A stretch of 64,000 nucleotides of DNA from Artocarpus heterophyllus (taxonomy: Eukaryota > Streptophyta > Magnoliopsida > Rosales > Moraceae): assembly GCA_025403435.1 (NCBI GenBank), contig CM046339.1:3612212-3676211 (forward strand). The letters are read 5' to 3'. The notes under the pieces are model-generated. The model did no database searches and was not told the DNA's origin. It saw nothing but the letters and a program-made list of their open reading frames with translations. Every line of letters begins with the position of its first letter. Position 1 is the stretch's first letter. Below, in pieces: positions 34,232 through 45,648 of this stretch. The position numbers and the translations under genes were made by a program.

Positions 34232-36290
34232 CATTTAAAGACACAAAAATATCCTCCAAGAATTATACTACATGACATATATATCTTTTCACGGCCTATT
34301 ATGACAAAATATATGAGGTGCTACAAAGTTTTAAACAACTGTGATTCTATCACTGACCTTATTATTAAACACGTACATAAAAAGATGCAATGATATTAAA
34401 GGCCACACATATGTATATAGTACATATACAATTATGTACATAAAAATAAGTTAAATTTTTATCACTTTTAGAACCTCAATTTTACAAAATCCAAGATTAA
34501 ATACTCCATATTTTTAAGAAAATTGTAATTTACACAATAGTTTTAAAAATATAAACCAAATTTTTTTTCAAGTCTTGTACAATTTTAAGCATCACAAAGG
34601 GGACTATAAGGAGGACATGCTAGCTAATCTATCTCTTGTTTGGTGTGCAATATTAAGGATGATCAAATATAATTAAATTTTAATACTTGGTTGGAATTTG
34701 GGGGTAAATGGCCCCTTTTCAAGCTCTTTTTTAATTAAATTGTCTAAGTTTTTGAAAATTAAGAAAATAACAAGTTCTTTTGCAAATCAATGATATACTG
34801 AAGTACATCAATGACGTACTGGTGCTAATTAATATATCATTGATAAACTACAGTACATCAATGATATGTTGATTTGTAATATCATTGATTAACTTGGTAG
34901 TGTATTCACTTAAGAATTTATTAGTTTCTCGATGATAAATCATTAGTAGATCAATATAAAACCAATTTATTAGTGATAAATGTACTTAATAATTGATTTG
35001 CTAATGTTAATTCATGACATACATCAATGATATACTGGTATTTATCAATGGTATATTGGGGGGAAAAAAGTCATTCTCCTAATTTTTAAACAATTCGGTC
35101 ATTTTTTTTTAATTTTATGAAAAGTTTAGCCATTTATTTAAAAAGGTAGTTAAATAGGTTATTTGCCTAATTTTCTCTATTTTTGGTGAAAGATTTTAAA
35201 GGACTGGACTGAATAAACTTTTGTCCTATTCATACTTGAATCCCTTTCCAAGGGAATTCGGCTATCCTCTACCCAAGCAGGGGATTAAACACACTTGTCA
35301 TTGTGAAAAAATTTGGGGCTTGTTTACAAATATTTATAAAATTTGAGGTCAAGCTGTATCTTCTTAAAGTTTGAGGGGGCAAAATATAATATTTATTTAA
35401 CAAATACTTTAAAAACCCTAAAAAAAACATTTTCAAAAACTTATTTTTATTCCTGTAATTTTAAAAACTTACAATTTGACTCTAATTTTTTTATTCTTTT
35501 TGTTCAAAGAGACTTCTAATCTAATAACATAAAATCAAATATAGAATCAAAATAGCTAAAATTTAATCTTTTTTTTTTTGCATATTTTAATCCAATCCTC
35601 TAAAATTATCATATCTATTTTATCTTGTGTACCAAACAAGACAAAAAAAAATTAACCAGAGATAATTATTTTTTGACATGAGGATGCAGCGTAGCTAGCT
35701 AGAGTCTACAGGGCATTAATATGCTATCACCGCTAGGACAGATTAATATTGACTTTTCACTATTTTCTCTCATAGGCCATTTAAACTGATTAATAAGATA
35801 TTTGAGAAGTGAGTTAAAACTAAGAATTAGAACTAAAAGTACTAAACATGTAAGAGCTTTATACTGTAACATACTTTTGCTTTATTGTTACAATAAGAAC
35901 TTTTTACTATTTAAGTTGAAACTGAGTTTGTCAAACACCCTATAATATTAATCGTAACCACTGGTCAAACAAACACAGACTAATTGAATTGTGTGAAGAA
36001 TACGCTCCAAGACTTTGAACTTCACTATGTTGGATGTGTAAATCAGGCACTTAGGACCATTGATTGCCTTTGGATGAACTAATTCCTTGAAGCAAGTTGT
36101 AACCAATTTACACTGGAAAAATGGTGCCGTGCATGTTTGGCCATGCGGTGGACCCAATAGAAAGAAAATGATGTGGAAAAGTGTTTTATGGAGGGGAAAA
36201 AACATTTACAAGATTATGGGCTAGACTTTTTAAACCTCTTGACTGTAAATAAAGATGTTTAGAATCCCAAAGCAAAGTCCCTTGCTACTA
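33308..36290 (+). other. AT-rich spacer with microsatellites, no gene seen
   Basis: Includes TTGTCGTTT/TTTTGAAA words also found at 7630-7990, a poly-A at 34081-34099, and (AT)19 at 34191-34228. The words CATCAATGATATACTG and relatives recur several times at 34780-35060 as an irregular repeat. A frame at 35948-36205 on the minus strand is not convincing. No RNA gene recognised. Confidence 0.55.
34191..34228 (+). repeat. Microsatellite (AT)19
   Basis: Uninterrupted AT dinucleotide run. Confidence 0.95.
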
Positions 36291-36449
36291 TGGTGTTTGG
36301 GAGCATTGGTTAGAACCAATTAGTTAAAAATACTGTAACTTGTAAGAGTTTCATACAACCTCAACATTTTGGTTTTTACCATAGCTACTAGAGCATTATA
36401 CTATTTGTTGGTTAGATCCAATTGGTTCTCACTAAAAACCAAACACCCT
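36291..36449. mobile_element. MITE, about 158 bp
   Basis: TGGTGTTTGGGAGCATTGG...AGAACCAATTAG at the left mirrors CCAATTGGTTCTCACTAAAA then ACCAAACACCC at the right. Same GTGTTTGG end word as the MITE at 28265. Non-coding. Confidence 0.7.
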
Positions 36450-36859
36450 TAAGATTGTTTTGAGGCAGAGGCGTGAAATAACTCGTGGTTGTTCTCTAAG
36501 CTATGAACTCAGAAGTTACGTTAAATCCATTTAGCAAATAAATGTTCAAATTCTTTTTGCATTTATAAATTCAAAAAAAAATGGAAAATACCTAAAACGC
36601 ACCATTTATTTTACGTAAATAATACTCTTTTCTTTTTAATTATGTAGATACTCAAAACACATCCTTTACGTATAAAATCATACTTAAAATACCTTGAAAA
36701 TTTTTGTAAATTTCGAGATTACCCTTTCCAATCTATATTAAATTTTATTTCAAATGTGATTGAACTAAGATTGTGACATAAAAACTTATCACATTTTGTG
36801 GCCTTAATAAAAATTGATTTTATAAAAAAGCAGTCTTTATGTGAATAACCCCTCAAAGA

Positions 36860-37085
36860 AAGTTATATGTTATGCCACACTTTTAAAAACAAGTGTCTGT
36901 ATTTGTGTGAATAATCCCTTAAAGAAAATTATGTGTAATGCAGCACTTATAAAAAATGTGTTCAATATGTCATATTTAAAAAAAATTATGCTACATTATA
37001 TCCATCTTACTTGTTTAAGTTGTGTTATACTTAAACATGTATGACATTTATAAAAAATAAGTTTCAAAAAATGAAATTTATAAAA
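36860..37085 (+). repeat. Dispersed repeat, partner of 17050-17215
   Basis: Shares ordered words with the earlier copy (GTTATGCCACAC, TATGCTACA, GACATTTATAAAAAATAAG). It also holds an internal near-duplication of GTGAATAA(C/T)CCC...AAAGAAA.TTAT. Short frames here are chance. Confidence 0.5.
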
Positions 37086-37793
37086 CATAATAAATATATA
37101 CTCAGTAGCTAGCTAGGAACCAAGCTCATAATAACCAAATACTTTTGTATAGAACAAGTCTATGGCAATAAAGCCCTTAGTATAGCTCTAGTTCTGCAAG
37201 TCAAGTGAAGTTAGCACTTGTTATTAATTAGATATTACACTGTATAAATAGGTAACAATTATATATATATATATTGTGGTCATGTTGCTTTTGTAGAAGT
37301 CAACCAATTGTGGTCATAGATATAACCTAGTGGACAACTAATACATCATACGTCTACCAATTGCTCTTTAAAAAAAATGATATCGGCCGATTGTAATTGT
37401 AGGCATAACCAAGTGATAAATCACTCATGACACTAAAAGTTTCAGGAAAAAAAAAAAAAGATAATTTTTAGAAAAAGTGCTTGATCAAAATTTCATAGTG
37501 TTGGGTTTACAATTTACATGATTGAAATATAAAAGAAATAATTATACAATTGCCTATCACTAATAGCCTACAATACAAAGATTATATAGAAAAGGAATGT
37601 TGATAAACAAGCATAGCTATTATGCAGCTCATGAATGTAGACTAGAGATTTCCTGTTATGTCCTAAAAATAGGGGACATGATTGAGTTCTTGGTCCCATA
37701 ATATACTATGCAAAATTTACGAAACTGTAATCCTCTGATACCAAATTTCTCAGATATTTCAGATTTGGATTATTTAAATCCGAGTTATTTTTG
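37086..37793 (+). other. AT-rich spacer, no gene seen
   Basis: An (AT)n run at 37259-37275 and a minus-strand TGGTATCAGAG (37743-37733) that resembles a retrotransposon PBS but has no LTR end beside it. It lies directly downstream of the truncated copia RT. Confidence 0.5.
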
Positions 37794-38420
37794 TTAAGTT
37801 TTAATTAGTTGCGTCATCTGTTTTTGGCACATGACATAAAATGCCTTTCCCATATCCTTCATTTCAAAGTTTTTTGAGAGAAATTGCTTCACCTCATATA
37901 GCAAACCCTTATCATTAGTTGCAAGTAATATGTCATCCACATATAACACGAGAAAACAAATCCTAGTCTCACTGATCTTCTGGTATATATATTGATCTAT
38001 GATATTCTCTTCAAAACCAAATGAAGAGATAACATCAAGGAACTTCAAATACCACTGACGAGAGGCTTGTTTCAATCCATATATGGATTTCTTAAGCTTA
38101 CAGACTAAATGCTCACCATCACTAGAGAAAAATCCTTCTGGTTGTCTCATATAAACCTTTTCCTTTAGATCACCATTGAGAAAGGCCATTTTTACATCCA
38201 TTTGATGAAAATCCAAATCAAAATGGGTGACCAATGCCATGATGACTCGAAGAGAATCTTTTTTAGATATAGGAGAAAAGGTCTCTGTGTGGTCAATTCC
38301 TTCTCTTTGAGTGAATCCTTTGGCAATGAGTCTTGCCTTATATCTCTTAATGTTGCCCAATGAGTCTTTCTTCATTTTAAAGACCCACATATATCCAATG
38401 GCTTTTACACCATTAGGCAA
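37794..38420 (-). CDS. Copia reverse transcriptase (open segment, truncated)
   Basis: 208 codons. Shows the copia RT path: GYMWVFKMKKDSLGNIKRYK, ARLIAKGFTQREGIDHTETF, QMDVKMAFLNGDL, EVYMRQPEGF (here KVYMRQPEGF), YGLKQASRQWY, and the catalytic YVDDILLA. The second Asp pair and the QMDV Asp are intact. After KDMGKAFYVM the frame loses homology and ends; RNase H is missing. Polymerises cDNA in an intact element; here it has no start of its own. Confidence 0.9.
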   Translation of the reverse strand: MPNGVKAIGYMWVFKMKKDSLGNIKRYKARLIAKGFTQREGIDHTETFSPISKKDSLRVIMALVTHFDLDFHQMDVKMAFLNGDLKEKVYMRQPEGFFSSDGEHLVCKLKKSIYGLKQASRQWYLKFLDVISSFGFEENIIDQYIYQKISETRICFLVLYVDDILLATNDKGLLYEVKQFLSKNFEMKDMGKAFYVMCQKQMTQLIKT

Positions 38421-39145
38421 CTCAACAAGATCCTAGACTTTGTTAGATGCCATAGAATCCATTTTCTCTATTATGAAACTATACCATAAGTCAGATTCCT
38501 TAGAATACATAGCCTATGAAAATGTTTTAGGATCATTTTCGACTCCAACATTGTAGTTAGACTTTTGTAGATACATAATATAGTCGCTAGGTATTGCAGA
38601 TCGCTTTTCTCTAGTAGATCTCTTTAATGTTGGTTCAACATTCCCCTAAGGAGCATATTGTTCAGTAAGCTGCTCAACAGGTTCCTGTATCTGTTGTTCA
38701 CCTGAATCCACTATTTCTTGATTAGCAGTCTATGGAACTTGCATGACTTATTGGTGTTCATCACGCATTTAAACTTTAGGCGTGTTGTGTACAACAATTA
38801 ATCTATCACAAGAAGTGGAAGGTTGAGCATCTATATGATCTTTCTCAGGAACAGTGTTCCAAGATCGATCGCTCCCACTAATCAAGTCATTCTTAAGAAA
38901 TTTTGTATTCCTTGATTAAACAAATCTAGTACTATGAGATGGACAATAAAATCTGTATCCCTTAGACTGTTCAGCATCACCAACAAAATATCCACTTATG
39001 GTCCTTAAGTCTAGCTTCTTCTTTTGTGGATTATAAACTCTTACCTCTGACAGGCATCTCCAAACATGTACATGTCGCAAACTTGGTTTCCAAACTTTGA
39101 ATAACTATAAAGGCTTCTTTGAGACAGCCTTGGTTGGAACTTGGT
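38421..39145 (-). pseudogene. Copia region between integrase and RT
   Basis: Integrase C-terminal and linker sequence: a YFVGD-like word near 38985 (GYFVGDAEQS), FLKNDLISG near 38880, and the low-complexity QQ/EQ linker near 38650-38710. Many stops, several at CAG/CAA-type positions. No continuous frame. Confidence 0.7.
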
Positions 39146-39613
39146 TCAACATGTACACTGCTGTCTTAAGAGCTTTAGTCCATAAAGACTTAGGATATTT
39201 AGAGCTAGCAACCATACTCCGCACCATGTCCAATAATGTTTGGCTTCTTCTTCAGCGACATCGTTCTGGTCTAGAGAACTAGGCATAGTGTATTGGGCAA
39301 CAATCCCATGTTTTTGAAGAAACCTAGCAAATAGACCAGTTGCTTGTCCATGCTTAATGTATCTATCATAGTACTCTCTACCTTTATCTGATCTCACAAT
39401 CTTAATTTGCTTTCTACATTGTTTCTCTACTTCTGCTTTAAAAACTTTAAAAGCATCTAGTGCTTCATTTTTATTGCTAAGCAAGTAGAGATACATATAT
39501 CGTGAGTAGTCATCTATGAAAGAGACGAAGTACCTTTGAGAGTACGTGTCCATGTCTAGACTACACATATCTGTATGTATGATTTTTAATAAATCAGACT
39601 CCTCTTGGCACAC
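39146..39613 (-). CDS. Copia integrase core (open segment)
   Basis: 155 codons. Contains the first catalytic Asp in IIHTDMCS, FIDDYSRYMYLYLL, the second Asp in IKIVRSDKGREYY, and a degraded third motif (SLDQNDVAEEEAKH, where P-Q-N-G-V-A-E-R is usual). The zinc-binding part would lie upstream but is broken. An intact integrase joins cDNA to host DNA; the altered NGVAER box and the stops argue against function. Confidence 0.87.
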   Translation of the reverse strand: MCQEESDLLKIIHTDMCSLDMDTYSQRYFVSFIDDYSRYMYLYLLSNKNEALDAFKVFKAEVEKQCRKQIKIVRSDKGREYYDRYIKHGQATGLFARFLQKHGIVAQYTMPSSLDQNDVAEEEAKHYWTWCGVWLLALNILSLYGLKLLRQQCTC

Positions 39614-39788
39614 TTCTTTGACTTGTTGGTCTACTTAACCTTCATGCAGTCCATACAAGTATCAAAATCAATAAAATCTAAAGTACTAAGTACTCTATTA
39701 TTTACTAATCTCTTAATTCTCTCAATAGAGACATGTCTCAATCTCCAATGCCACAACATAGAAGATTCATCATTTACAACACATAGCT

Positions 39789-40316
39789 TTATACCAACAT
39801 TTTTATGAACGTGTATAGTAGCATAATTGGCATAATTTGTAAATTAAGACGAAAAAGATCATCAGACAAAGTACCACATCGAAAAAAATTAGATTTATAA
39901 AACAAACTGAATGAAGATTTTGAAAATTTAAAGGAATATCCAACTGATACAAGTCTAGAAACTAAACTTAAATTTCTATAAAAACTAATAATATAGAATG
40001 TCTTTTTCAAATACAAAATAAAGGCACTACTTAAGACTAGTTTCCACGTTCCTACAACCTCTACATGTGAACACATCTTATTTCCAGAATAGATGCTTTG
40101 CTCACTTCCCACTGGCTTCCGTAGGTCTTGCAATCCCCACAGGGAATTGGTAATATGGATTGTAGAACCGAAGTCAATCCACCATCTGTTATAATTAACA
40201 TCAATCATATTGGATTCATAATAGACAAGTGGGAGTTGGGTACCTTTCTTATCAAGCCATTCCCAGAATTTAGAGTAGTCCTTCTTTACGTGCCCCTTCT
40301 TCTTACAAAAGAGCAC
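39789..40316 (-). CDS. Copia gag zinc knuckle and protease (open segment)
   Basis: 175 codons. Begins in the zinc knuckle: C-KK-K-GH-VKKD-Y, where the final cysteine is tyrosine (codon 40277-40275). Next is FWEWLDKKG and the protease active site WWIDFGSTIHITN, where D-S-G has become D-F-G (Phe codon 40172-40170). Later motifs YSGNKM and a degraded flap follow. Both the RNA-binding and protease sites are therefore altered in one segment. The Met at 40316 is not a natural start. Confidence 0.85.
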   Translation of the reverse strand: MLFCKKKGHVKKDYSKFWEWLDKKGTQLPLVYYESNMIDVNYNRWWIDFGSTIHITNSLWGLQDLRKPVGSEQSIYSGNKMCSHVEVVGTWKLVLSSAFILYLKKTFYIISFYRNLSLVSRLVSVGYSFKFSKSSFSLFYKSNFFRCGTLSDDLFRLNLQIMPIMLLYTFIKMLV

Positions 40317-40994
40317 TTAGACTCCTTCTTAATATTTGGCTAGGTAGGAACCTTGCTTTTCCCCTGTTGCTTGGTCTGAAACTTTTTCTTATTACCCGGG
40401 GTTGCCAAATTTACTTTCTCTCCCTCTTCCATAACGAGTCTTCCCTCCTCTTAAACACACATGGTCAACAGCTCATTAAATGACCATTTGTCCTTATGTG
40501 TGTTATAGAAGATCTTAAAGAGACCATACTCAGAGGGTAGAGTGTTTAGAATGTAATGTACCAGGAACAAATCAGACATCTCAACCTCAAGCGTCTTCAA
40601 TTGAGCTACAACGTCCCTCATGCACATGATATGCTCATGCATGCCTTTTTACTGGTAAGCTTTAAGGATGAAAATTGCATAATTTGGGTGCTTGCCAATG
40701 CCTTATTTGAAGACTCAAATTGCTTATCAATAGCCTTTAGTAGTGCTTGGATATTGTCATTTTGATCAATCAAACCCCTAATCCCAGCAAACACTTTGGT
40801 CTTTATAAACATAATTGAGAGACGATTGGATCACTCCCATTTTTTATATCGACAAACATCATCTGGAGTGCTAGTCTCAATGATAGACGGTTCATCCTTT
40901 TTGATGGCATATTCAATGTCCATTCACCCCAAATAAAAGAGAATCCTCTCCTTCCAAACTTTTTAGTTATCACCTTTACGCTTAGAAATTTCAC
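40317..40994 (-). pseudogene. Copia gag N-terminal part
   Basis: Readable in pieces: KVWKERILFYLG near 40940, KKWERSNR near 40850, MFIKTKVFAGIRG (frame 40812-40618), LLKAIDKQFESSNKALAST, then MRDVVAQLKTLEVEMSDLFLVHYIL (frame 40642-40451) and YNTHKDKWSFNELLTMCV. This is the UBN2-type copia gag. Stops include one at W/Q positions and there are at least two frame changes. Confidence 0.85.
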
Positions 40995-41731
40995 ATTTCA
41001 TATCAAATAAATTAACAAGTTGAATTACTGTAATACATCAAACATACATGCTTATGTCACAAAATTTGAAGCTAAGAACTATATGTCATGTTTTACCAAT
41101 ATAAATCACATTACAAGAATTATGAATCATATGACATATAAAATCCGCCTGTAGGCTAAGTTTGTAATTCACATTGAATCATATACATCCATATGATAAA
41201 ACTATTAAATTATATTCCATTTCTTAATCCCTATGGTTAAATTAAGAAAATAGTTTAATATTTCATCCTAACCAATCATATTTAATATAATAAAATTTCT
41301 TATGGGATAAATTTCATTATACGAAACATAATTAGTTACAATTAATGTTTTTTAATTAAATGTGATTTAAAAAACTTAACGTATAATTTCAATATAATCT
41401 AAAATGCTGTAGCTACTCTTAAATTAATTAAAATTATACAAATCACTCAAGACATTTATTTTTCATGCATAAGATATTCATGAATTTGCATGCATTAGAA
41501 ATAACAACTAAAGAATACATGCAAAATAAATTATGCATAAATTCATAACATATTTGAAATAAATTTTCAAAATTTTATTTAAACATAAATAATAAAATCT
41601 TGGATTTTATTAAATTCATTTTAGATTTATCAAAAATTAATTTTTCAAAATACCCAAATAAAAATTCTATAAAAAATACCAAAATAGGATTAAATAATAT
41701 ATTTTTTTATTTTTTGGTCAAAATGCCCCCT

Positions 41732-42170
41732 AAAAACGACATGTCATTTTCCATTACTGAAAGAAAATGACATGTTGTTTTCAGCAACAAGCGGTGCATC
41801 TTCTTGTGGAAAATGACGTGTCGTTTTGTGGCCAAGATAGTGTTTTCTCTTCATTAAAACGACGTGTCATTTTTCCAAAGGAAAAACAACATGTCGTTTA
41901 AAAACGACATGTCATTTTCCATTACTGAAAGAAAATGACATGTTGTTTTCAGCAACAAGCGGTGCATCTTCTTGTGGAAAATGACGTGTCGTTTTGTGGC
42001 CAAGATAGTGTTTTCTCTTCATTAAAACGACGTGTCATTTTTCCAAAGGAAAAACAACATGTCGTTTTTAAGCAAAAAAACGTGCCATTTTTAGCCAAAA
42101 TGAGGAAAAACGACACGTTGTTTTTAAGCAAAAAAACATGCCACTTTTAGCCAAAACGATGTGTCATTTT
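41732..42170 (+). repeat. Exact 168-bp tandem duplication with palindromic motif array
   Basis: Two units of 168 bp (41732-41899 and 41900-42067) appear identical base for base, followed by shorter degenerate copies to about 42170. Each unit contains several versions of AAAACGACRTGTCRTTTT; the form AAAACGACATGTCGTTTT is a perfect 18-bp palindrome. The array lies in the untranslated leader of the copia element, between PBS and gag. Short frames on both strands here are by-products of the palindrome. Confidence 0.93.
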
Positions 42171-42415
42171 TTGACCCTTAGAATTCATTTTTTCACGCAA
42201 TTTTGGGTCTTCTTTATCCGAAATTGACCCAAATGGGTTGATTCTATAACTTATGGGCACCAAAATTGATGTTTTAAAAACAAAAAAATGTTAGAAAATC
42301 AATTTCCTAATGATTTCTAATGTTGGTTTTCATCAAAAAATGATTTCAAATGCAACAAAGTTTTGGGTGTTTTGAAAAACTCCATTTAAACATATCAAGG
42401 CAAAAAAAAAACAAA

Positions 42416-42428
42416 GCTCTTGATACCA
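42416..42428 (-). other. Primer-binding site of the copia element
   Basis: Minus-strand TGGTATCAAGAGC, two bases inside the LTR end at 42431. Confidence 0.85.
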
Positions 42429-42430
42429 AA

Positions 42431-42949
42431 TGTTAGAAATTTACATATTCAAAATTATGATTTTCAACATTTATGCATGAATCCAAATTGCTCAAAAAAC
42501 ATCTAAATGCACAAACGTAAAGGAAACGAAATCTAACCTTCAGCCATTGATAATCACAGAAAGAATAGAGAATATCTCTGGAAGAATTCCTAAAGAAACT
42601 TTATCTGAAAGAAAGAGAATCTTCTAAACCTTTGTGCAATTTAGAGAGATGGTGTATTTTTGAATAACTGCAAAGGCTTAGGGACCCTCTGGATTTTACA
42701 TCATATTTATAGATACCCACCATCAAGGTATGTTACCATCAAAAGGCATATCTAAAACAAGGTCTTTTGTCTAAAACGTTATAATAGTTCAGAGATATCC
42801 TTTGGTTGACACCCTTTAGAAAATACGTTTATATTAGACTATTGAAATTTATTTTTATTTATTTATTATCATTTAAAAAACTAAATAATTAATAAATAAG
42901 TAAATTAAAATAACAATTAACCTCATAGGGTTATAACCTACTATTAACA
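42431..42949 (-). repeat. 5' LTR of the copia element
   Basis: The inner end (CTAACA, 42431) is fixed by the PBS. The outer end TGTTAATAG at 42949 is chosen because it forms TGTTA/TAACA inverted ends; it is less certain. Length about 519 bp. Confidence 0.65.
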
Positions 42950-43139
42950 AAACAGTGAGACTCCGTCTAAAAAATACACTACATATTAGACTTGAGTCTA
43001 TAGTTTTGTAAATAACATGGTTATAACCTCATGGAGCTGAAAAAGATTTTTCTTACTCCTATTCTCACTTTGTTACGAAATTTGCTTTTCGTTTCTATTT
43101 TTCTCTTCATTAACTTTCTTCAGGTTCCTTTTTCTTCAA

Positions 43140-43170
<31 letters not shown>

Positions 43171-44663
43171 CCCATGATACTCTCAATCAACTAGTTTTTT
43201 TTTTTTTGGGTTGCTAGATGGCTATGCACAGTGGCTTTGTTCGACTGTAGCATCTGTTAGTTAGTTAGGAAAGCCTTAAAATTTGTAAATATTGATTATT
43301 TTCCTTCTTGACTATAAATTAATTTTTTGTCATGCAATGTGTATGCCTGGATGTGTATAAAATAGAAAAGAGAGATTCAGTATTGGAATTAGTTTGTGCT
43401 ATATTATGTGACAATAATGGAGGTAATTATTGAATATGTTTACATCCATGACAATTTGTTACTAAATCAATACGACGGATATTGTTTTGTAACGATAAAC
43501 ATTTATGTTAAACGAATTCGTAAGTATATAAGTCGTTACAAGTAATAAAGTGTGTGAGTAAGAGTGAAAATCCCACAAGGATGCGTTAATTATGATTAGT
43601 TACTAAAAAAGATCAACTCTAAAGATCTTTTGAATGGCCGATTAAAATAGAAAAATTAATAAAACTAAATTAATTAACAATTTAAAAAATCTAGGAATTT
43701 TGATTCACCATTACTAACCCTACATCAATTTCTTAATTAGATTTATTGTGTTTAATCCCAAATATTGATAATGGAGTTTACCTAATGTAATCCAAAAACC
43801 TCTGTTAAGTGCTAACAAATTATCCAAATAAATTACTTTCATACATCTCTGTCAAGAAAGTCTAACTTGTCAAAATTTATTAAGCACATATAATCTAACA
43901 AATCACTACAAGCTTGTAAATATCGTTTTCCTACAATTACTCATAGCATTTCATACGAAGGCTAAATTAATTTTTACTTTTCAGTGTCAAATTAATTCCT
44001 AAGTCATGTAAATGATGACCAAGCACTCACAATCATTAAACAAAGAATTAAATACTCAAAAATGTAAAAATAAATCACAAATAAATAAATGAATAGTAAA
44101 TAATCATGCACTCATAGCAAGGTAAAATCATATCCTAAAGCAACAAATTCATTTTTATCTAAAATAAAATTATACAAAACAAAAGTTCAAGTGTTCTCAA
44201 AACACACAAAAAAAAAAAAAAAAACAGATAAGAAAAACTCATTAAAATTATCACAAGTCTACAAAAAGAATCTTCTTCAAGTTTTTCTTTTGGGTTTGTA
44301 AAAAATAGAAATCTTACACTAAAACTAAAAAAAATCCTAAAAAACTAAGCAATAAAATTATTTTGAGTCTGGTATAATCTACCGAAACAATGTTTTGAGT
44401 CTCCCATATGATGATGCGGCTGTATCCATTACAACCCCAATGTGTTGAAGGGGAGTTTTGAACCATCCAAAAGTTGATGTCTTACGCGACCACTACCATT
44501 GCATGTTCAAAGTACTTTGACACAATGTCACAATGAGAATTCCAATCTACTTCGACTTCAAGGATATGGATTTCTTATTTAATTTTGTTACTGTTAAAAT
44601 ATGTTTTTCAAAGTATTTAATTAAATGTAACATTTAACTGTAATCTCGTTTGGTAACACTTTA
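42950..44663 (+). other. AT-rich spacer, possibly old LTR DNA, no gene seen
   Basis: (AT)13 at 43145-43170. Words at 43495-43540 ending AAGTCGTTACA resemble the LTR-like ends at 15273 and 27653. The stretch 43560-44380 is A-rich non-coding. No frame supported. Confidence 0.5.
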
Positions 44664-45648
44664 GGAGCTCGTTTAGTCCATCGGAGAGAATAGTCTTAGA
44701 GGATTAGATTAAATTGTATTGGAAAGCATAAGATAAAATTTTAGCTAATTCAATCTCATGTTTGGTGTTGTGTTATTAGAATAGGGGTCTTTTATACAAT
44801 TTTTCAAAATTTTGGTTCAAATTGTAATAAATTAAAGGGGTAAAAATATAATTATTAAAATTATTTTCATCACATAAGAATTACATTTGCCCCCTTTTTA
44901 AAAAAATTATAATCTGACCCCAAATTTTATAAATTTTTTGCAAATAGGTCTTTGAAGATTTTCACAACATACAAAGGTTATGTTTAATCCATGTATAATC
45001 CTCTTCTAAGGAGATTAAAGTATGGATTAGATAAGAGCTTATCCAATCCAATGCTTTAAGGGCATGTTTGGTACGCAGGATTAGGGAGGATTGGATTTGA
45101 TTAAATCTTAATACTTTATTTGGTGCAAAACTTTAGAAGATTGGATTGGATAAGCTCTTATCTAATTCATGGTTGGATACCCTTGGGCGAGGATTATACA
45201 ATTCCTTGCTAAAGAATGGGATTAAACATAACCTTTGTACATAATGAAAATCTTCAAGGACCTGTTTGCAAAAATTTATAAAATTTAGGGTCAAATTATA
45301 ATTTTTTTAAAAAATGAGGGATCAAAATGTAATTTTTACATGACAGAAATAATTTTTAATAATTAAGTTTTTGCAACTCTAATTTTAAAAAAGAACAATT
45401 TGACCCAAATTGTTGAAAAAATTTTACGAATAGACCCTATCCTAATAAGACAACACCAAACATGAGATTAGATTAGCTAAAATTTTCTCTTATCCTTATT
45501 TAATACAATCCAATCCAATTCTCTAACACTATCCTATCCAATGGTTTTCAATCCAATGCACCAAATGGGCCCTAAAGTTTTTTACCAAACAAAATATCAA
45601 GATTTAATCCAATCTAGTTTTTCCTAATCCTGCACACCAAACATGCCC
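44664..45648. mobile_element. Fold-back MITE complex
   Basis: Arm 1 (about 44672-45052) is the inverted complement of arm 2 (about 45131-45541): for example ATTTTAGCTAATTCAATCTCATGTTTGGTGTTG at 44732 (in short words) mirrors CAACACCAAACATGAGATTAG at 45453. A second pair of ends, GGGCATGTTTGGTACGCAGG at 45060 and CCTGCACACCAAACATGCCC ending 45648, overlaps it. The simplest reading is one MITE nested in, or recombined with, a second of the same family. About 400-bp arms with a short loop. No coding. Confidence 0.75.

Larger units (their letters stand above)
37794..42949 (-). mobile_element. Ty1/copia element, 3'-truncated, with palindromic leader
   Basis: Minus-strand order: LTR (42949-42431), PBS (42428-42416), long leader with tandem repeat, gag (about 40994-40275), protease, integrase, RT. 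IN before RT is the copia order. Homology stops at 37794 within the region after the YVDD box, so RNase H and the 3' LTR are absent. Stops and shifts occur throughout. Confidence 0.9.

Noticed and set aside
35948..36205. Minus-strand 85-codon frame with a faint LINE-RT look
   Set aside because: KVLERIL could fit a LINE RT, but the RPI-C-C-N signature is absent and no neighbouring LINE domain is readable.
36841..37044. 67-codon plus-strand frame
   Set aside because: Lies in a dispersed repeat with an internal duplication; no domain.
37733..37743. PBS-like TGGTATCAGAG on the minus strand
   Set aside because: No LTR end next to it and no gag following; likely chance or a remote relic.
41935..42150. 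Opposed frames of about 70 codons on both strands
   Set aside because: They come from the palindromic repeat in a copia leader, not from a gene.
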